The notes: a model not told the origin generated them from the sequence alone. Shown: positions 48,982 through 60,381, counted from the stretch's first letter. The stretch: DNA of 64,000 nt from Erodium maritimum (GCA_963921825.1 OY997593.1:38579111-38643110), one strand, 5' to 3'. Made by a program: numbers and translations.

Positions 48982-51716
48982 GCCTGAACAAAACGAATAG
49001 AACTCCTCCAGATTTGAGGCTCCCTAAGAACGTTTGAGAGAACACTTCTTCTTCATGTGTTTGTAAAACCGATGTATTTTGGGTGTTTCGTGCAAGTGGA
49101 TCAATTTTTTTCGTTCCGAAATATATTCATGGTTGGTCTTGTTTTGTAGGTCTTGAAAATAGGAATTTTTGGCGCAAGAACGAGATCAAGCGGAGCTCAA
49201 ACGAAGTCGGAGCGAGCAAAATAGCAAGATATGAGCAAAAATGGAACAACAAGTCAGAGGGCGACAAGTGGCGCCGCCAGCTCAGCCGCCTCTCCTCCCT
49301 GCGCGACAGCTGGCGACGCCGAATCAACCTACAACTGACGCGTGTCCCAGCCGGCCCGTTTCTCCACGTGGCTTTCTCCTGCGCTTGACACATGGCCATC
49401 CCAACCGCCATTCAGCTCCTGCGCGACACCTGTCCCAGCCGCTCCACCTCTGCCCGCGCAACACCTGTCCCGGCTGTGCACCTCACACTCCCATGCGTGG
49501 CTTTCTTCTATTGGTGATCAAATAGGACAACAACTCAATTTGGTGTCAGCCGCAATTTTGGATATAAGACACACCGAACCAGAGATAATATTTTGTATAG
49601 TTTTCTTTTCTTTTGAATTAAAGAGAGAGTTTATTATTTTGAATTTGATTGTTGAGGATCTATATTTTGTGAGTAGAGCATCAATTTGAGATTTATTTGA
49701 GGTAGTGATTTTTGGAGAAAAGCTTCATTGTTGGCTACACAAGTGGATTTTTTTGGTGGATTTTCAAGAGCATCAAGGCTATAGATTGGAGGAGAGATGG
49801 AACAAGCTTTGGACGACTAATTCAGTGATTGTTTCTCAACTTTCATCTTGATTATGAGTTTAATTGTTTGCTTCTTCTCATCTTTGTATTTTCTCACCAT
49901 GAACACCTAAACCCCCAATTTCTAGGGCTTTGGGGGATTAGAGTAGTGATTTCCATGTTTTGAATGCTTCTATTGTAGGTTGGATTTAAATCCTAGCTAG
50001 AACTAACGGGCTTAATACAACTGCAATATTCATAGACTTGTTTTGTCGAAAGCTAGAAGTTGTCATAGAGCTTAACGCTTTGGATCTTCCTACATCGAGA
50101 GTCGAAAGAACTCGATGGTTGGATTCCATTAGGGTCCGAATCGTTTGAAAGAAGTTAGGACTAGAGTCGAGATAACTCGTTGCCTCTAAAATAAATCGAC
50201 ATCGCAACAATCGAACGTGTTCAATTTTATGGAATGAACTCGATGAACTCATGCTCTTGATTTCTCTTCATTTGATTCAAGATAAGAAAACTCTCTTTTA
50301 AATTCTATATTTTCTTTTTGCTCGTTATAGGTTTATTTTCAAAACATAAAAATTAGATTTTTACCGAAACAGCTTAGCTACAAACTTTAGATAGCAAGTG
50401 ATTGTCTATTGCTCTCTTGGGCTCGATATCCCGGAATTTACTTCCGGTTACTACTTGGCGACCGGTACACTTGTCGTGTCCCGTTTTTGCGCTTAAAACC
50501 CGCAGGACGAGCCAAGTTTTATGCCCCTTCATTTTCTGGACATGAGGGATAGCCTTGTCAAGTACATATTCTTTGCGTTCAGACTTGAGGACTATCTTCA
50601 AAATTTTGTACCAGTCCAAATAGTTTGTCCAGTTTAGGTTTACCCTGTCAAGAATGGTTTTTAATGACAAACTATTAATATTCGCTAAATTTGCCATTTG
50701 ATCTACAACTGATAAAATTCAATCAGTAAACTGAATAAATTTTATGAAGATCAAGCTTAAACACCAACAATCGATTCTATACATGTAGAATCTAAAACCA
50801 AGATCCTTGATTCACTCGATTAAGCTGAACGAAGGCTCACCACTCAATCGAGCTATGTAGGTAGGACCCCATCCAATCACATCCAATGTGACTCTTGGCT
50901 AGGGTATGTACTTAAGTACACGGCTAACCCTATCTGATACCCTAGCTCAATCATGGCTAACAATCGTAGCCGGGTCCACCAATTTTCAACTATGGCCCGC
51001 CACTATGTAGGTGATCCGCTAAGGTGCACGACACCCACATATGTTGTCCAAACCTACTACCCCGCTTTCCCATGGATGCTCCGCTAAGGCGCACGACACT
51101 CATAGGATGGAGAAGTTGTAAGGTGTTAATAATTGGGAGGTATCGGACATGACCCGTTTTTACTTGTCCGGTTACATCCTAGATGCGATGAGCACATCAA
51201 CTACATTCCAAATGTAATGATGCCTCCAATTACATCCAATGTAATTCTTCCTTCGAACCCGTCAACTACATTCAATGTAATGACCGTCCTAAGGGATCAC
51301 AAATAAGGATTAAAATTCCAATTTTATCTTTGCATGTGAGGTGATATGCTCGGTAAATAAAGTAAAACATGCAATTCTAATCCAACACATAGAATTAATC
51401 ATGCATAAAATAAACCAAGCATAAAGCGATAAATGTGTACATAATAGCCCCCTAAAATAACTCCCACTAGCTTCTTGAGCTCCATCGACTCCAAGCCGAT
51501 GTCAACACCCCAAAAAAGACACCAAATGACATTTTCGCCATTTCTTCGTCTTGAGCAAAATATTACAATTTAATACACGACTCGCAGGCCGGGAATAAAT
51601 AAATATTACAAATAAGTGGTACGAAGACCAAACATCAAAAAAAAATTACACGCTAACTGTAACAGCTCGCAGGCCGTGAAAAGCGATAAATAATTAAATT
51701 GAGCTCGGGGCTATTA

Positions 51717-52572
51717 TGTACACTTAGTGCCTCGATTTTTGTGCACACACACTATTCAGGGAATAATGTGTGTGGGACGGCGCTGCCACGACGAAAAACC
51801 CTCCCTCCATCCCTACAAATACCTTGCCCCTCCCTCTCAAATTCTCACACCTTTCTATCAAACTCTCTCTTAAATTCTCTCATCATCCATCGTTTTTTCT
51901 TCTTGGAAAATGGCTTCGTCTTTTGGGGCAACTAATCCACTGTGGTCGAAAGAGAAGGAGATGCACTTGGTGGTGGCGTGGCTAACCGTTGCCGAGGTAG
52001 GGGAAGTACTGGGAAAACGTCCACCTTACTTTCCTTGAAACCACAGATGAAAAGTGCCCTACACGGACAAGGAAGCAGATGAAGGGTAATTTCCTTCGGA
52101 TGAGCCAAAATTGTAAGGCATTCAATGCGATATACCAGGGCCGTCTCCACGATCATAGAAAAGGAGCAACGATGAAGAAATCTATACTACGATTATGGCC
52201 GATTACAAGGCAAAAAACAAACCATAGACTAAACGTGATGTGTGGGAGATGCTGAAGGATGAGTGTAAGTGACGTATGCACATTGACATGATTAGAAAAT
52301 AGTTGAATGGTCGTATGTTTATTTATCGTTCATAGGTTGAATTATTGTTCATAATTTAGCATATGTATTTCATATTTGGTATAAATAAATAACTAGTTTT
52401 ATTTGAGGTGACTTTGAAAATATGAAAAGTCCAATAACTCTAAACAACTACTAATTATTTGCTATTAGAGAATGAGTGGTAGGAGGTAGTGGTTTGGAGG
52501 AGAGAAATACTCAAAATGTATTCATACTACTCCTCCAAACCACTACACAGACGATTATCATTGGAGATGCTC
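51717..52572 (+). mobile_element. PIF/Harbinger-type element, left end lost
   Basis: The right end is GGAGATGCTC (52563-52572) followed by TAA, the inverted form of the GAGCATCTCC terminus seen at 1073. Inside lies a relic of the Myb-like second protein of Harbinger elements. No left terminus is found, because the sequence meets the copia C leader at 51716. No DDE transposase is present. Confidence 0.6.
51910..52275 (+). pseudogene. Harbinger Myb/SANT-like ORF relic
   Basis: From ATG 51910 the frame reads NPLWSKEKEMHLVVAWLTVAE, close to the W(S/T)xEEDxxLVxAWL start of the plant Harbinger Myb-like DNA-binding protein (also found in NAM-associated proteins). A stop follows after 42 codons. Later frames keep scraps of the family, such as RMSQNCKAFNAIYQGRL and EMLKDECK. 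It is therefore a frameshifted pseudogene of about 120 codons. In active elements this protein helps the transposase bind the ends. Confidence 0.6.
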
Positions 52573-52909
52573 TAAAAGATTAGAGAACACATTTTAGATC
52601 TATTCAGTTGTAATCGAGATTTACTATACCCGAAATAATCTTTATATTCTACGATCCTATCGGTAAAACCCGTTTGGACTTTTATCCTTTAAAAACAAAA
52701 AGAAGGGAAGGAAAAGAAAAATCAAAAGTCGTAGTCAATCTTTCTCTCCCAATCCTCTCCAAACCAAACCTGCCCTCCACTCTCCTTTGTATTATCACTT
52801 TAAAAACACCAATTCTCTTTATCTTCCTCAAAATTTACCCGCCCAAAAGCAATTCAATCTCTAGGGTTTGGTGGTAGCTGTTCTCCCACTCCATGCGCTG
52901 CCGACCCTC
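52573..52909 (+). promoter_or_regulatory. Probable promoter and 5' leader of the PHD-BAH gene
   Basis: Only about 340 bp separate the Harbinger end from the start codon. The stretch has a TATA-like TTTATATTC at 52641 and a CT-rich patch (TTTCTCTCCCAATCCTCTCC at about 52741), both usual in plant core promoters. No transcription start can be fixed from sequence. Confidence 0.4.
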
Positions 52910-52982
52910 ATGGACGCTCCACCTCAGGAATCGCTGGTTCCATCTTCTAAGAAAGCACGGCTGTGCGGGCCCGGGGAGGTGA
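52893..52982 (+). promoter_or_regulatory. Upstream ORF overlapping the main start
   Basis: An ATG at 52893, 17 nt before the main ATG and in another frame, opens a 29-codon frame that ends in TGA at 52980-52982, inside the main coding sequence. If it lies in the mRNA, ribosomes must skip it to make the PHD-BAH protein, so it could lower translation. Confidence 0.4.
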
Positions 52983-55900
52983 GGAGGGTGGCTGAGATTG
53001 TGCTGGTATTGTCGGCCTTGGCGCAGGTGCGCGGTGGGAGGACGCCCACTCCCGAAGAGGAGGAGTTGATGGTGGAGGCGAGGGACAAGATGGCTGGGAT
53101 GTGTCAGGACCTGCCGCCCAGAGATATCTTGTCTGGGGAGGTTGTGGGGAATGTGATGGAGGTTATGGGGCTTAATGCCAAGGCTAAAGATCTAAGGTTA
53201 GGGTTTAGGGCTACCAGGTTGACCATTGCTGAGAAGATGGCTCTTGCTAAGAGAAAGGTATGTTTTTATATTTTGGATTATTTTGCAGCAAGTAATAACT
53301 TTTCTTCTTCGATGTTAGGTTATGTTAGTGGACATTGTAAATGTGTGTACAAACGTCTAATGAAGAGGACAAGGAAATCCATCCATTGTCTATGCCATAG
53401 TCAAATTACCCATATGCTAATTAACTGATTAAATGGGATTGGGCAATTGTAACAATAATTTAGGAAGTTTAATAATGACCAAGTATATAAAGATATTCAA
53501 TTTGATGTACATGATGTGTAATCAGAAAACGAGCAGTTATTAATTCACTGGCAACTTTGCTACCCTTGATTTCTTTCTCAATTTTTTTTCAATAAATAAA
53601 AGATTTATAACATTTCCGAATTTCTTTTCGCCAGTTCAATATCAGTTCTTAACTTTCAAAACTATGGAAGTCCTGGAGACATGAGGTAGTGTTCAATGAC
53701 TGAATCAGTATATTGTTCGGTGTCACATGCTGCTTTCACTTTCCCAACCGGATCAATGGGCATTATTTACACTCCAATTGATGTTATTATGATTTGGCTA
53801 CTCAATGTTGAGTTCATAGATGACTGATGATTTCAATCCTTGTCTTTCTGCCCTTTATTGTATACGTATGAAAAGTGAATCACAGGGAATGACAAATTTC
53901 CTAGCAAGGTTGATACAAGTTGTCACCACAATGTTCACCTTGAAATATAGGAGGGATTTATGATATGATAAATTGTGTTATTTGATCTTTGTTATCTTGT
54001 AACTGAAAGTCATAATTTCGTTAAATTGTGTAATACAAAATTTTGGCTTATTCAAGGTTATAATAATAATCTCAGGCTTAACAATGGACTAGAGATTAAG
54101 GTAATTTTTATTCTCTTATAAAACTTGTTGCCATGACAATCTGCTGCTTTGTTACTAAATTTCCAAAAGAAAAATAGTCTTCGGTTACCGTATACACCCA
54201 CAATATTCTGATTGACTGCTATAGACAGTTAATATAATATTGGAGATTTCATAGTTTCCTCATATGCGTGAAATTGTGTTAGACGAGATAGTAATTGGCC
54301 TTTGTTAATAAATATCACTCCAAGGGTTACATTCACACTGAATTTGTTAGGCCAATTGTGTTTGACAATGACTAGTATTACAGACTAAGTTTTGATTGAT
54401 TGCTGACAAAACAGTTTGTTGTTATGGCACTACACTCTTCATATTTCCCTTAGATACGTCGAATTTAGACAAGATAGGAATTGATTTTTGTTTATATATA
54501 TATATATATATATATATATCACTGCAATAGTTATATTTACATTAGGTGTAATATGTTTGACAGGCCTAGACCTAAGTTATTTAATTGTTATTTCCTTGGT
54601 TGTGTAGGAAATCTTTTCGTTTATTTTTGTTTCAGTATGCCTGATATAGACTGTCCCATATGATTTATGTCAGACTGAGTCATGGAATCTTCTTAATGCT
54701 TATTGTCTAGTTGGAAGATTGCAAGAAATTCACTCCTCATCCTGCTACTTATTCATCTCATCCATTACAAAAGGGCTATGGTACTGCAGCTGAAAACCGA
54801 GGAACATCAGATCCTGTTCGTGCATTTTCATCAGATAAACACATACATACACCAATTCCTGCTGGAAGCTTCCCAGCTTCAACACCTCTAAGTCATGCTC
54901 CTGCTGCACCTTCTACTTCTTTATCATATCAGTTTCCTAGTAATAAGGTAAGAGCATCTGTGGTTTCCAGTGGATTGCGTGGCAGCAATTTAGGAAGGGA
55001 TTCATCTTTGGCAGCATTACCTAAGGTTGAAAGAGGTCTGCTGAAGGTGGATGGAGGATCAAATGGGACTTCTTATGCGTCCCCTTGTGTCCGAGGTAAT
55101 GTTTACCCCTTGTTGAGAATGAAAGTGTCTTCTTCCATTTGTATGTACATTGGATATATTGGACTTACTAATCCTACAAATCTATGTGCAGCAAATTCTT
55201 CTGCTGAATGTCCACTGGTGAATTATCCAACCTGGTCTGTATATCCTCTATCTGCTTCATCGGCTAAAAGTGGACCAGATAATAAATGGCCAAATCAGAC
55301 TCTTGCCAAGGTTGAAGGAACTATTGATACAAATTTGGTACAGATGGCTCCTCAAGCAGCAAGGGATCAAACCTTTTGGCCATTTATAACTCAAACACCA
55401 TCAGGAAGTTTGTCACCTCAGCCTTTGCCGGCGATGAATATTGGTGATGCTTCATCTTATACTCATCACGATGAGATTGCAAAAATTGTTCAGACGGTGT
55501 TACGACCACAGCTTCCTGACCATCCCACATGGACTCCACCTTCAAGGGATTACATGAGCAAGCCATTGGGTTGTTTTATGTGCCAACGTACTGTTACTGA
55601 GGTGGAAACTGTGCTCCTTTGTGATGCGTGTGAGAAGGGATATCACTTGAAATGCCTGCAACCATATAATCAAAAAGGAATCCCCAGGGGGGCGGAGTGG
55701 CACTGCCCAAAGTGCTTGCAGTTAAGCAGTGGAAAGCCTTTGCCCCCTAAATATGGACGTGTCATGAGAAATTTAAGTTCGCTAAAAACAACTTGTATTT
55801 CAGCTGAAGTTCAATCATCTTCAGAAAAGAAATCAGGAACTTCAGATTTGAAGGCAAGCCAACAGAAGATAATAACAAATGAAAGCAATACTGTACAAAG

Positions 55901-57923
55901 TCTTACACCAACTAGTGCTAACTTTATCAACCATGCTGATGTGCCATATAGTTCAAAGATTCCAAATGTGGGAAGAATGCAAGGGAATAACCTTACATCA
56001 AGCACACATGATGTGGATGAAAAGCCTTCTTTGGTAACTTACCAAGTTATTTCAGCAAAACAGATGGGGGGTCAACATATTCAGCCATACGATTCATCTG
56101 AACAGGTCCCTGAGTCAAGACCTCAATCAGTGGGTGAATCATCTGATACTGTCCCTACTAGGATTGGTCATATGGAACGATCAGACAACCCACAAAGTAC
56201 TAGCTGGACAGCATTCCCCCAATGTGTTGAACTGACATTGGACAATCAGAACTCTGTGGTTAGAGAGTCAGATAAATCCGCTATCGAAATTGTTGATACT
56301 GCATCAGTATGTAGTTCTAAGATAGATGGCCTTGACATCTCACAGTCCAAATCTATTTTGTCAAAGAATGGCAATTCTATGGTTAGAGACTTAGATAAGT
56401 CCTTCACGACTGACGTTGTCGATAAAACATCAGTATGCAGTGCAAATAGAGATGCCTTTGACATCTTACAATCCATATCTAGCAATGTTACTAGAGAGAT
56501 CTCTTCTTTTGATAGATTACCTGATGTTGGATGGATTGGTGATGCATTGCAAGTTGTGGACGGAAAAACGGTTCATAAATCCTGTTCTGTTGGTGGAGTG
56601 ATGTATGAGGTGCAGGATTATGCTGTTTTTCGTTTCAACCATGACAAATTGGCTCCCTCTAGACTTAAGGTAAGCTCATTATCAAGCAGAGTAAGACACC
56701 TCTTACTGAAATACTTACATGAGAAGTGTACTTCTAGAATCTAAGATTAAGTTCATGCTGTCTAATGGCAGGCCATGTGGGAGAATAACAAAACTGGGTC
56801 AAAGTGGGTTATTGTCAATAGGTGTTACTTTCCTAGCGACTTGCCCAAAGTTGTAGGCTGCCCCCCTGCACCTGAAAGCAACGAGGTTATCTCTCTTCTT
56901 ATTTCCTCCCCAACTTTCCTCACACATTTTAATGTTGGATTAATTGTCAAAACCTACCCTAAAGTTTTGTCCACGCTTTTAAGGTGCACAAAGTATTGTC
57001 CACCATCGTCTGTTAGAAAATTGTTATTGCCCACGAACTATTGAATGCATTATGAATTGCCAGCAAATCTACTGCAAAATGACGAGTGTTAGCAGAAATG
57101 ATAAGCCAAAGCTGTAATCCATTATTTCCCACAAAACGACGGTGAACAATACTCTATGCATCTTAAAAGCGTGGACAAAAGATAAGATCTTTTTTTGGGC
57201 ATGGACAATAATTTAGGGTAAGTTTTGGCAATTAGCCCTTTAATGTTTTATAGTTGTATGAAAATCTGATGATTGGGCATGTTTGTTGACTGGTGATTGA
57301 ATCTGATGGTTGGTAGTAGCCCCATATCTTCATATTCCTTTTGTTTTTTTTAATGTTGTTTTTATGTGATTCCTTTTTAGTTTATAATTGAATATCAACT
57401 CATACGAGTTTTTTTGTTGCTTTTCCATAGGTATATGAATCTACTCATGATATCACCATGATGGCTAGCCTGATTCAAGGGCCATGCAAAGTTCTTCCTA
57501 CAACCAACTTTAAGGAAGAAAGAGAAAGAAGAGAACAGTTAGACACTGAAACTAATGGTGGAACATGCCCAGTTTTTCTGTGCAAGTATGTCCCTTCTTG
57601 CAACTTACAAGTAATTCTCTAGGATTCAATTGTTATGTATAAATATATCATCAGTTTAATCATGTTTGTGATTAGTTTACTGAATTTTTTGGATTAGTTT
57701 TGCCAACAATTTAAAAAATATTATTTCATTAAATGCAAACTGAAACCATGCATATGCTGAGAACACCTCTAAATAAAATATTGTGGCAAGTTTTTTACTT
57801 TGGGTTATGAAGTTTGAGATATGTGTTTTGAATTTATAACATTATGTGCTTATTGTCAGGTGGCTGTATGATGAACTGAAGGGGAGTTTTCAACCTATTT
57901 CCACTAAATCTGGTGATGCATAA
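52910..57923 (+). CDS. PHD finger and BAH-like domain protein (chromatin reader)
   Basis: Six coding exons: 52910-53257, 54711-55095, 55192-56669, 56772-56885, 57431-57585 and 57860-57923. All junctions are GT-AG, total 847 codons. Residues 1-116 form a conserved-looking block with KKAR (14-17). A long Ser/Pro-rich stretch follows, then a PHD finger with all C4HC3 ligands: C372, C375, C388, C391, H396, C399, C416 and C419, with W414 before the last pair. A low-complexity linker leads to a BAH-like domain (about 700-840; MYEVQDYAVFRF, WVIVNRCYFPSDLP, VYESTHD). PHD fingers often read histone H3 tails and BAH domains bind nucleosomes or methylated histones, so a nuclear gene-regulatory role is inferred. 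From memory it resembles Arabidopsis AT3G20280/AT1G50620 (unchecked). The start is the first in-frame ATG. Confidence 0.88.
55096..55191 (+). other. 96-nt in-frame intron, possibly retained
   Basis: GTAATG...GTGCAG with a good branch-point match (TTACTAAT) some 22 nt before the acceptor. Its length is a multiple of three and it holds no stop in the gene's frame, so retention would add 32 residues rather than end the protein. The encoded extra piece (YPLLRMKVSSSICMYIGYIG...) is hydrophobic, unlike its polar surroundings, which favours splicing. Confidence 0.65.
56937..57238. mobile_element. MULE-type MITE in intron 4 of the PHD-BAH gene
   Basis: A 302-bp element with inverted ends (GGATTAATTGTCAAAAC / GGGCTAATTGCCAAAAC) and an exact 9-bp TSD, TTTAATGTT (56928-56936 and 57239-57247). 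A 9-bp TSD fits Mutator-like transposons. Its ends match the elements at 58290 and 60901. The insertion respects the gene's splice sites (intron 56886-57430). Confidence 0.8.
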
Positions 57924-58289
57924 GTTTAGTGACATGATATTATTTTTTCTGGAGCCGACTATGGGGTTCTTTTTTAAATAGGTGATGAGTATTTTTTGTT
58001 CTAGTTTTCATGTTAACAACTTTGCTTATATTGTTTTGCCACTTGTTTTAGCCAGTATCTCTTATGAAGTATACTCTCTTTTTTCTGTACTCAACAGGTA
58101 ATCAGTAGCAGATTGGGGATTCAAAGAGTGGTTGGTAGTAAGGAAGTTTCACTGATTAATCTTGTACAAATATGTAACTGTAGCATTAATTTTTTGTATC
58201 ATCTTTCCAATAGCAATTCAAAGAGAAACGATGCTGGTCCCTTTATATTAGTGCTTAAACCAGCTATTACATTTTGACTAAATTATGAA
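57924..58289 (+). other. 3' UTR and downstream flank of the PHD-BAH gene
   Basis: AT-rich sequence without a new gene. A clear poly(A) signal could not be singled out. Confidence 0.4.
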
Positions 58290-58622
58290 GGGATAATTGT
58301 CCAAAACTACCCTAAAGTTTCGTCCACAAATGAGTTGATGCACTGAAGTTTTGTCCACGCTTTGTGGGTGCATTGAAGTTTTGTCCACGTTTTTATGGGT
58401 GCACTGAAGTTTTGCCCATGCTTTTGTGGGTGCATTTAAGTTTTGTCCACGCTTCTATTCAATCCTAGAAGCACTGCCCAGACCATCATTCTGAAATCCT
58501 TATTACGTCAAAACTAAAAAAGTCGTGGACAAAATTTCAGCGTAGCCACACAGCGTGGACGAAACTTTGTGCATCAACTCATTTGTAGACGAAACTTTAG
58601 GGTAGTTTTGGACAATTATCCC
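58290..58622. mobile_element. MULE-type MITE with 9-bp TSD
   Basis: A 333-bp element starting GGGATAATTGTCCAAAAC, with inverted ends of about 50 bp. Exact TSD AATTATGAA (58281-58289 and 58623-58631). Inside, a 30-bp unit (TGAAGTTTTGTCCACGCTTT plus GTGGGTGCAT) is repeated about four times next to the left arm. Same family as 56937 and 60901. Confidence 0.85.
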
Positions 58623-58631
58623 AATTATGAA

Positions 58632-60112
58632 ATGCTATTTTATTGGAGCTTCTGATATGATTTGATAAAAATCTCATATCAGAAGTGTTTTGGGTGTCAA
58701 TTTTGGTATCATCAAAATATCCTAGTAGTGCAATATTTGCAATGTTCTTAAACATAGCACAATGGCTTAGAAACTGTGTTCTTTTTTAATTTATCAGTGA
58801 AGACATTTAGATTAAGCCTCATTTTTTGATGAAGAAAAGAGTTACAAGTTAAGCAATCGAGGTACATATTGCAAGGTGTGAGAAATAATTGTGTTACAAT
58901 GAGAATCCCAAATCACTTCTGTGGTTTTGCATTTTGAGCTATGGAGCAAGATTAAGAGTGATAGGTGCTCTCAATCAAGTGTAAATCAGTGAGCTGTGGA
59001 CTGGTTAATGACTGAATGCTTCAGTAGAGAGGTGAGTCTTGAAATGAAATGATTAAGCTTCCAAGCACTTGAGTAGTAAATTGATCTGTACTAAGGTTGA
59101 AGTCTGCCTGTTGGGAAGGTGCATCAGTCAAATGGTTATAAAACCAGGGTTCTGCTACAGCATCAATTGAGCTAAGCTTTGATCTTCAATCTTCAAAATG
59201 AGGGTGGCTGTCTGATGGAGAGACAGTCAAATGAGCCAATCAACACCAGAAAGCTTCCTTAAACAGAGAGGCAGTGGGAAGTGGTTGCTTATGGTCCAAG
59301 AAACAACAGAAGGCAGCTGAAACAAAAGAAAACACTCGAAACTAGGTGAAAAACTACCCACGCACAAGAATTGAAGCCCAGGGAGACAAGAAGGCCCTTG
59401 ACCCAACTCTTGAAGAAGACTGTACCATTTCATTGGGGCCCTGCTGAAAAGGAGAGTTTCCAGAGGCTCAAGCGACCAGGTGCGTGTACTTCAATTTTGT
59501 AAGTAAAACTAAACTTACGGGTGATGCAGCTGGTCTTTTTGGGATATTGCTTATTACTATTTAAACTTGCTGTATTTTTGGCCGGATTCTTGATTTTATT
59601 CCGGTGTACAAATGCAGATTTCAGTTCAAAACATGTTTTATAAATCACATGTGTGCCTTTGCTTGACCAAATGCATATGCTCAAGGCTCCTTATTTGTAT
59701 TTAATTTTCTCTTACTTAAGAGTTGTGTATATTTGCAAGAGTTTTTAGTTGGCAAATTTCTTGATGGGCCAGTTTATGTCATCTCAAAGTTTGACATCTT
59801 CATTTTGTATGTTAGATTTTAAAGCGAATGGAATGTTTCGCCTGTCACCATAATTTTTTATACCATCCACAGTGATCAAGTATGACACTTGCTTCATAGG
59901 GTTTATATATTTTCTGAATCCTGATTTTTGCATTTGTTTACATGTATACATGCATATTTGTTCCAATGATTGTAATGCACAAAACAAGTCTTCTCCTGTC
60001 ATTGCATTTATTCACTGATTTTTTCTCCTTACTTTATAGAAAACATTATTGTACTTGTTGATACTCTTCCATGCCCCTCACAACAAATGATATGATCTGC
60101 ATGTGTGTCTTT
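58632..60112. other. Intergenic, nothing recognised
   Basis: No reading frame with a known motif, RNA gene or clear transposon end. Short frames on the minus strand near 59227-60002 have no domain or composition that supports a gene. Confidence 0.4.
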
Positions 60113-60381
60113 TATAAAGAAATTATGGGACATGTATTACGACTTCTGATTATGGTCTTATTATGAAGGTAAACAATGTTTCTAGTACATGGAAGGAATC
60201 ACGTCGCAAAGTGGATTTTCTACTCAGATATGTGTCCGCCATGACTCCCATTATCTATTGGATTAGTTAAGACGCTTATGACTACCGTATAAAGATATTA
60301 AGTTTAGCACTTTATGTCGGCCTTATGATCTCTAAAATGATGGATAAAGACCGTTTCTAAATGACCAAGTGGGAGACTATT
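60113..60381 (+). other. Possible copia 3' region remnant
   Basis: Ends in GACCAAGTGGGAGACTATTAG, which resembles the polypurine tract and LTR start of plant copia elements (compare AAGTGGGAGATTGTTAG at 27210). No pol sequence or LTR pair was found, so this is a tentative fossil. Confidence 0.28.

Larger units (their letters stand above)
44023..49064 (-). mobile_element. ORF1-only L1-type LINE, copy 2
   Basis: A minus-strand LINE with a 16-bp TSD matching at 15 positions (AAAAC[T/C]GATGTATTTT at 44007-44022 and 49065-49080). Without the nested solo LTR (44556-47836) it is about 1.76 kb. It holds only ORF1 with an RRM, a 3' UTR of about 150 nt and an A tail (T-tract at 44021-44029). There is no room for ORF2. 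The long TSD marks both ends, so the missing ORF2 is not due to truncation at the 5' side. Organisation matches copy 1 at 6649-8230. Confidence 0.8.
43873..50519 (+). mobile_element. Athila/Tat-like LTR element inserted in copia C gag
   Basis: Sequence at 43873-44006 (starting TGATACGGGTGC) and 49081-50519 interrupts copia C gag. The right part ends with TACTTGGCGACCGG near 50455, like the LTR end plus primer site of Athila/Tat/Ogre-type gypsy elements. It also has the long leader-like LTR text typical of them. No pol is present, so this is an LTR with some leader at most. The ends are approximate and the TSD is uncertain (GATGC versus TATGC). An ORF1-only LINE is inserted in it at 44023-49064. 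Confidence 0.5.
36510..51716 (-). mobile_element. Ty1/copia element C, minus strand, with nested insertions
   Basis: A relative of the array elements in opposite orientation. Parts: 3' LTR pieces at 36510-36648 and 39994-41395, pol at 41396-43870 (reverse transcriptase near 41770-42280, integrase near 42640-43070, gag near 43600-43870), and the gag start and leader at 50524-51716. It is incomplete and has many breaks, clearly more diverged than the array copies, so older. It carries a solo LTR (36649-39988) in its LTR and another inserted element (43873-50519) in gag. It sits in the gypsy fragment to its left. The right edge meets a Harbinger-type element. Confidence 0.82.

Noticed and set aside
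54494-54520. TA microsatellite in intron 1 of the PHD-BAH gene
   Set aside because: A plain dinucleotide repeat in an intron; common and not informative.
54933-54974. Possible extra donor (AAGGTAAGAG) in exon 2 of the PHD-BAH gene
   Set aside because: The nearest in-frame acceptor would give a 23-nt intron, too short; read-through keeps the frame. Use as an alternative donor to the 55191 acceptor cannot be excluded but has no support.
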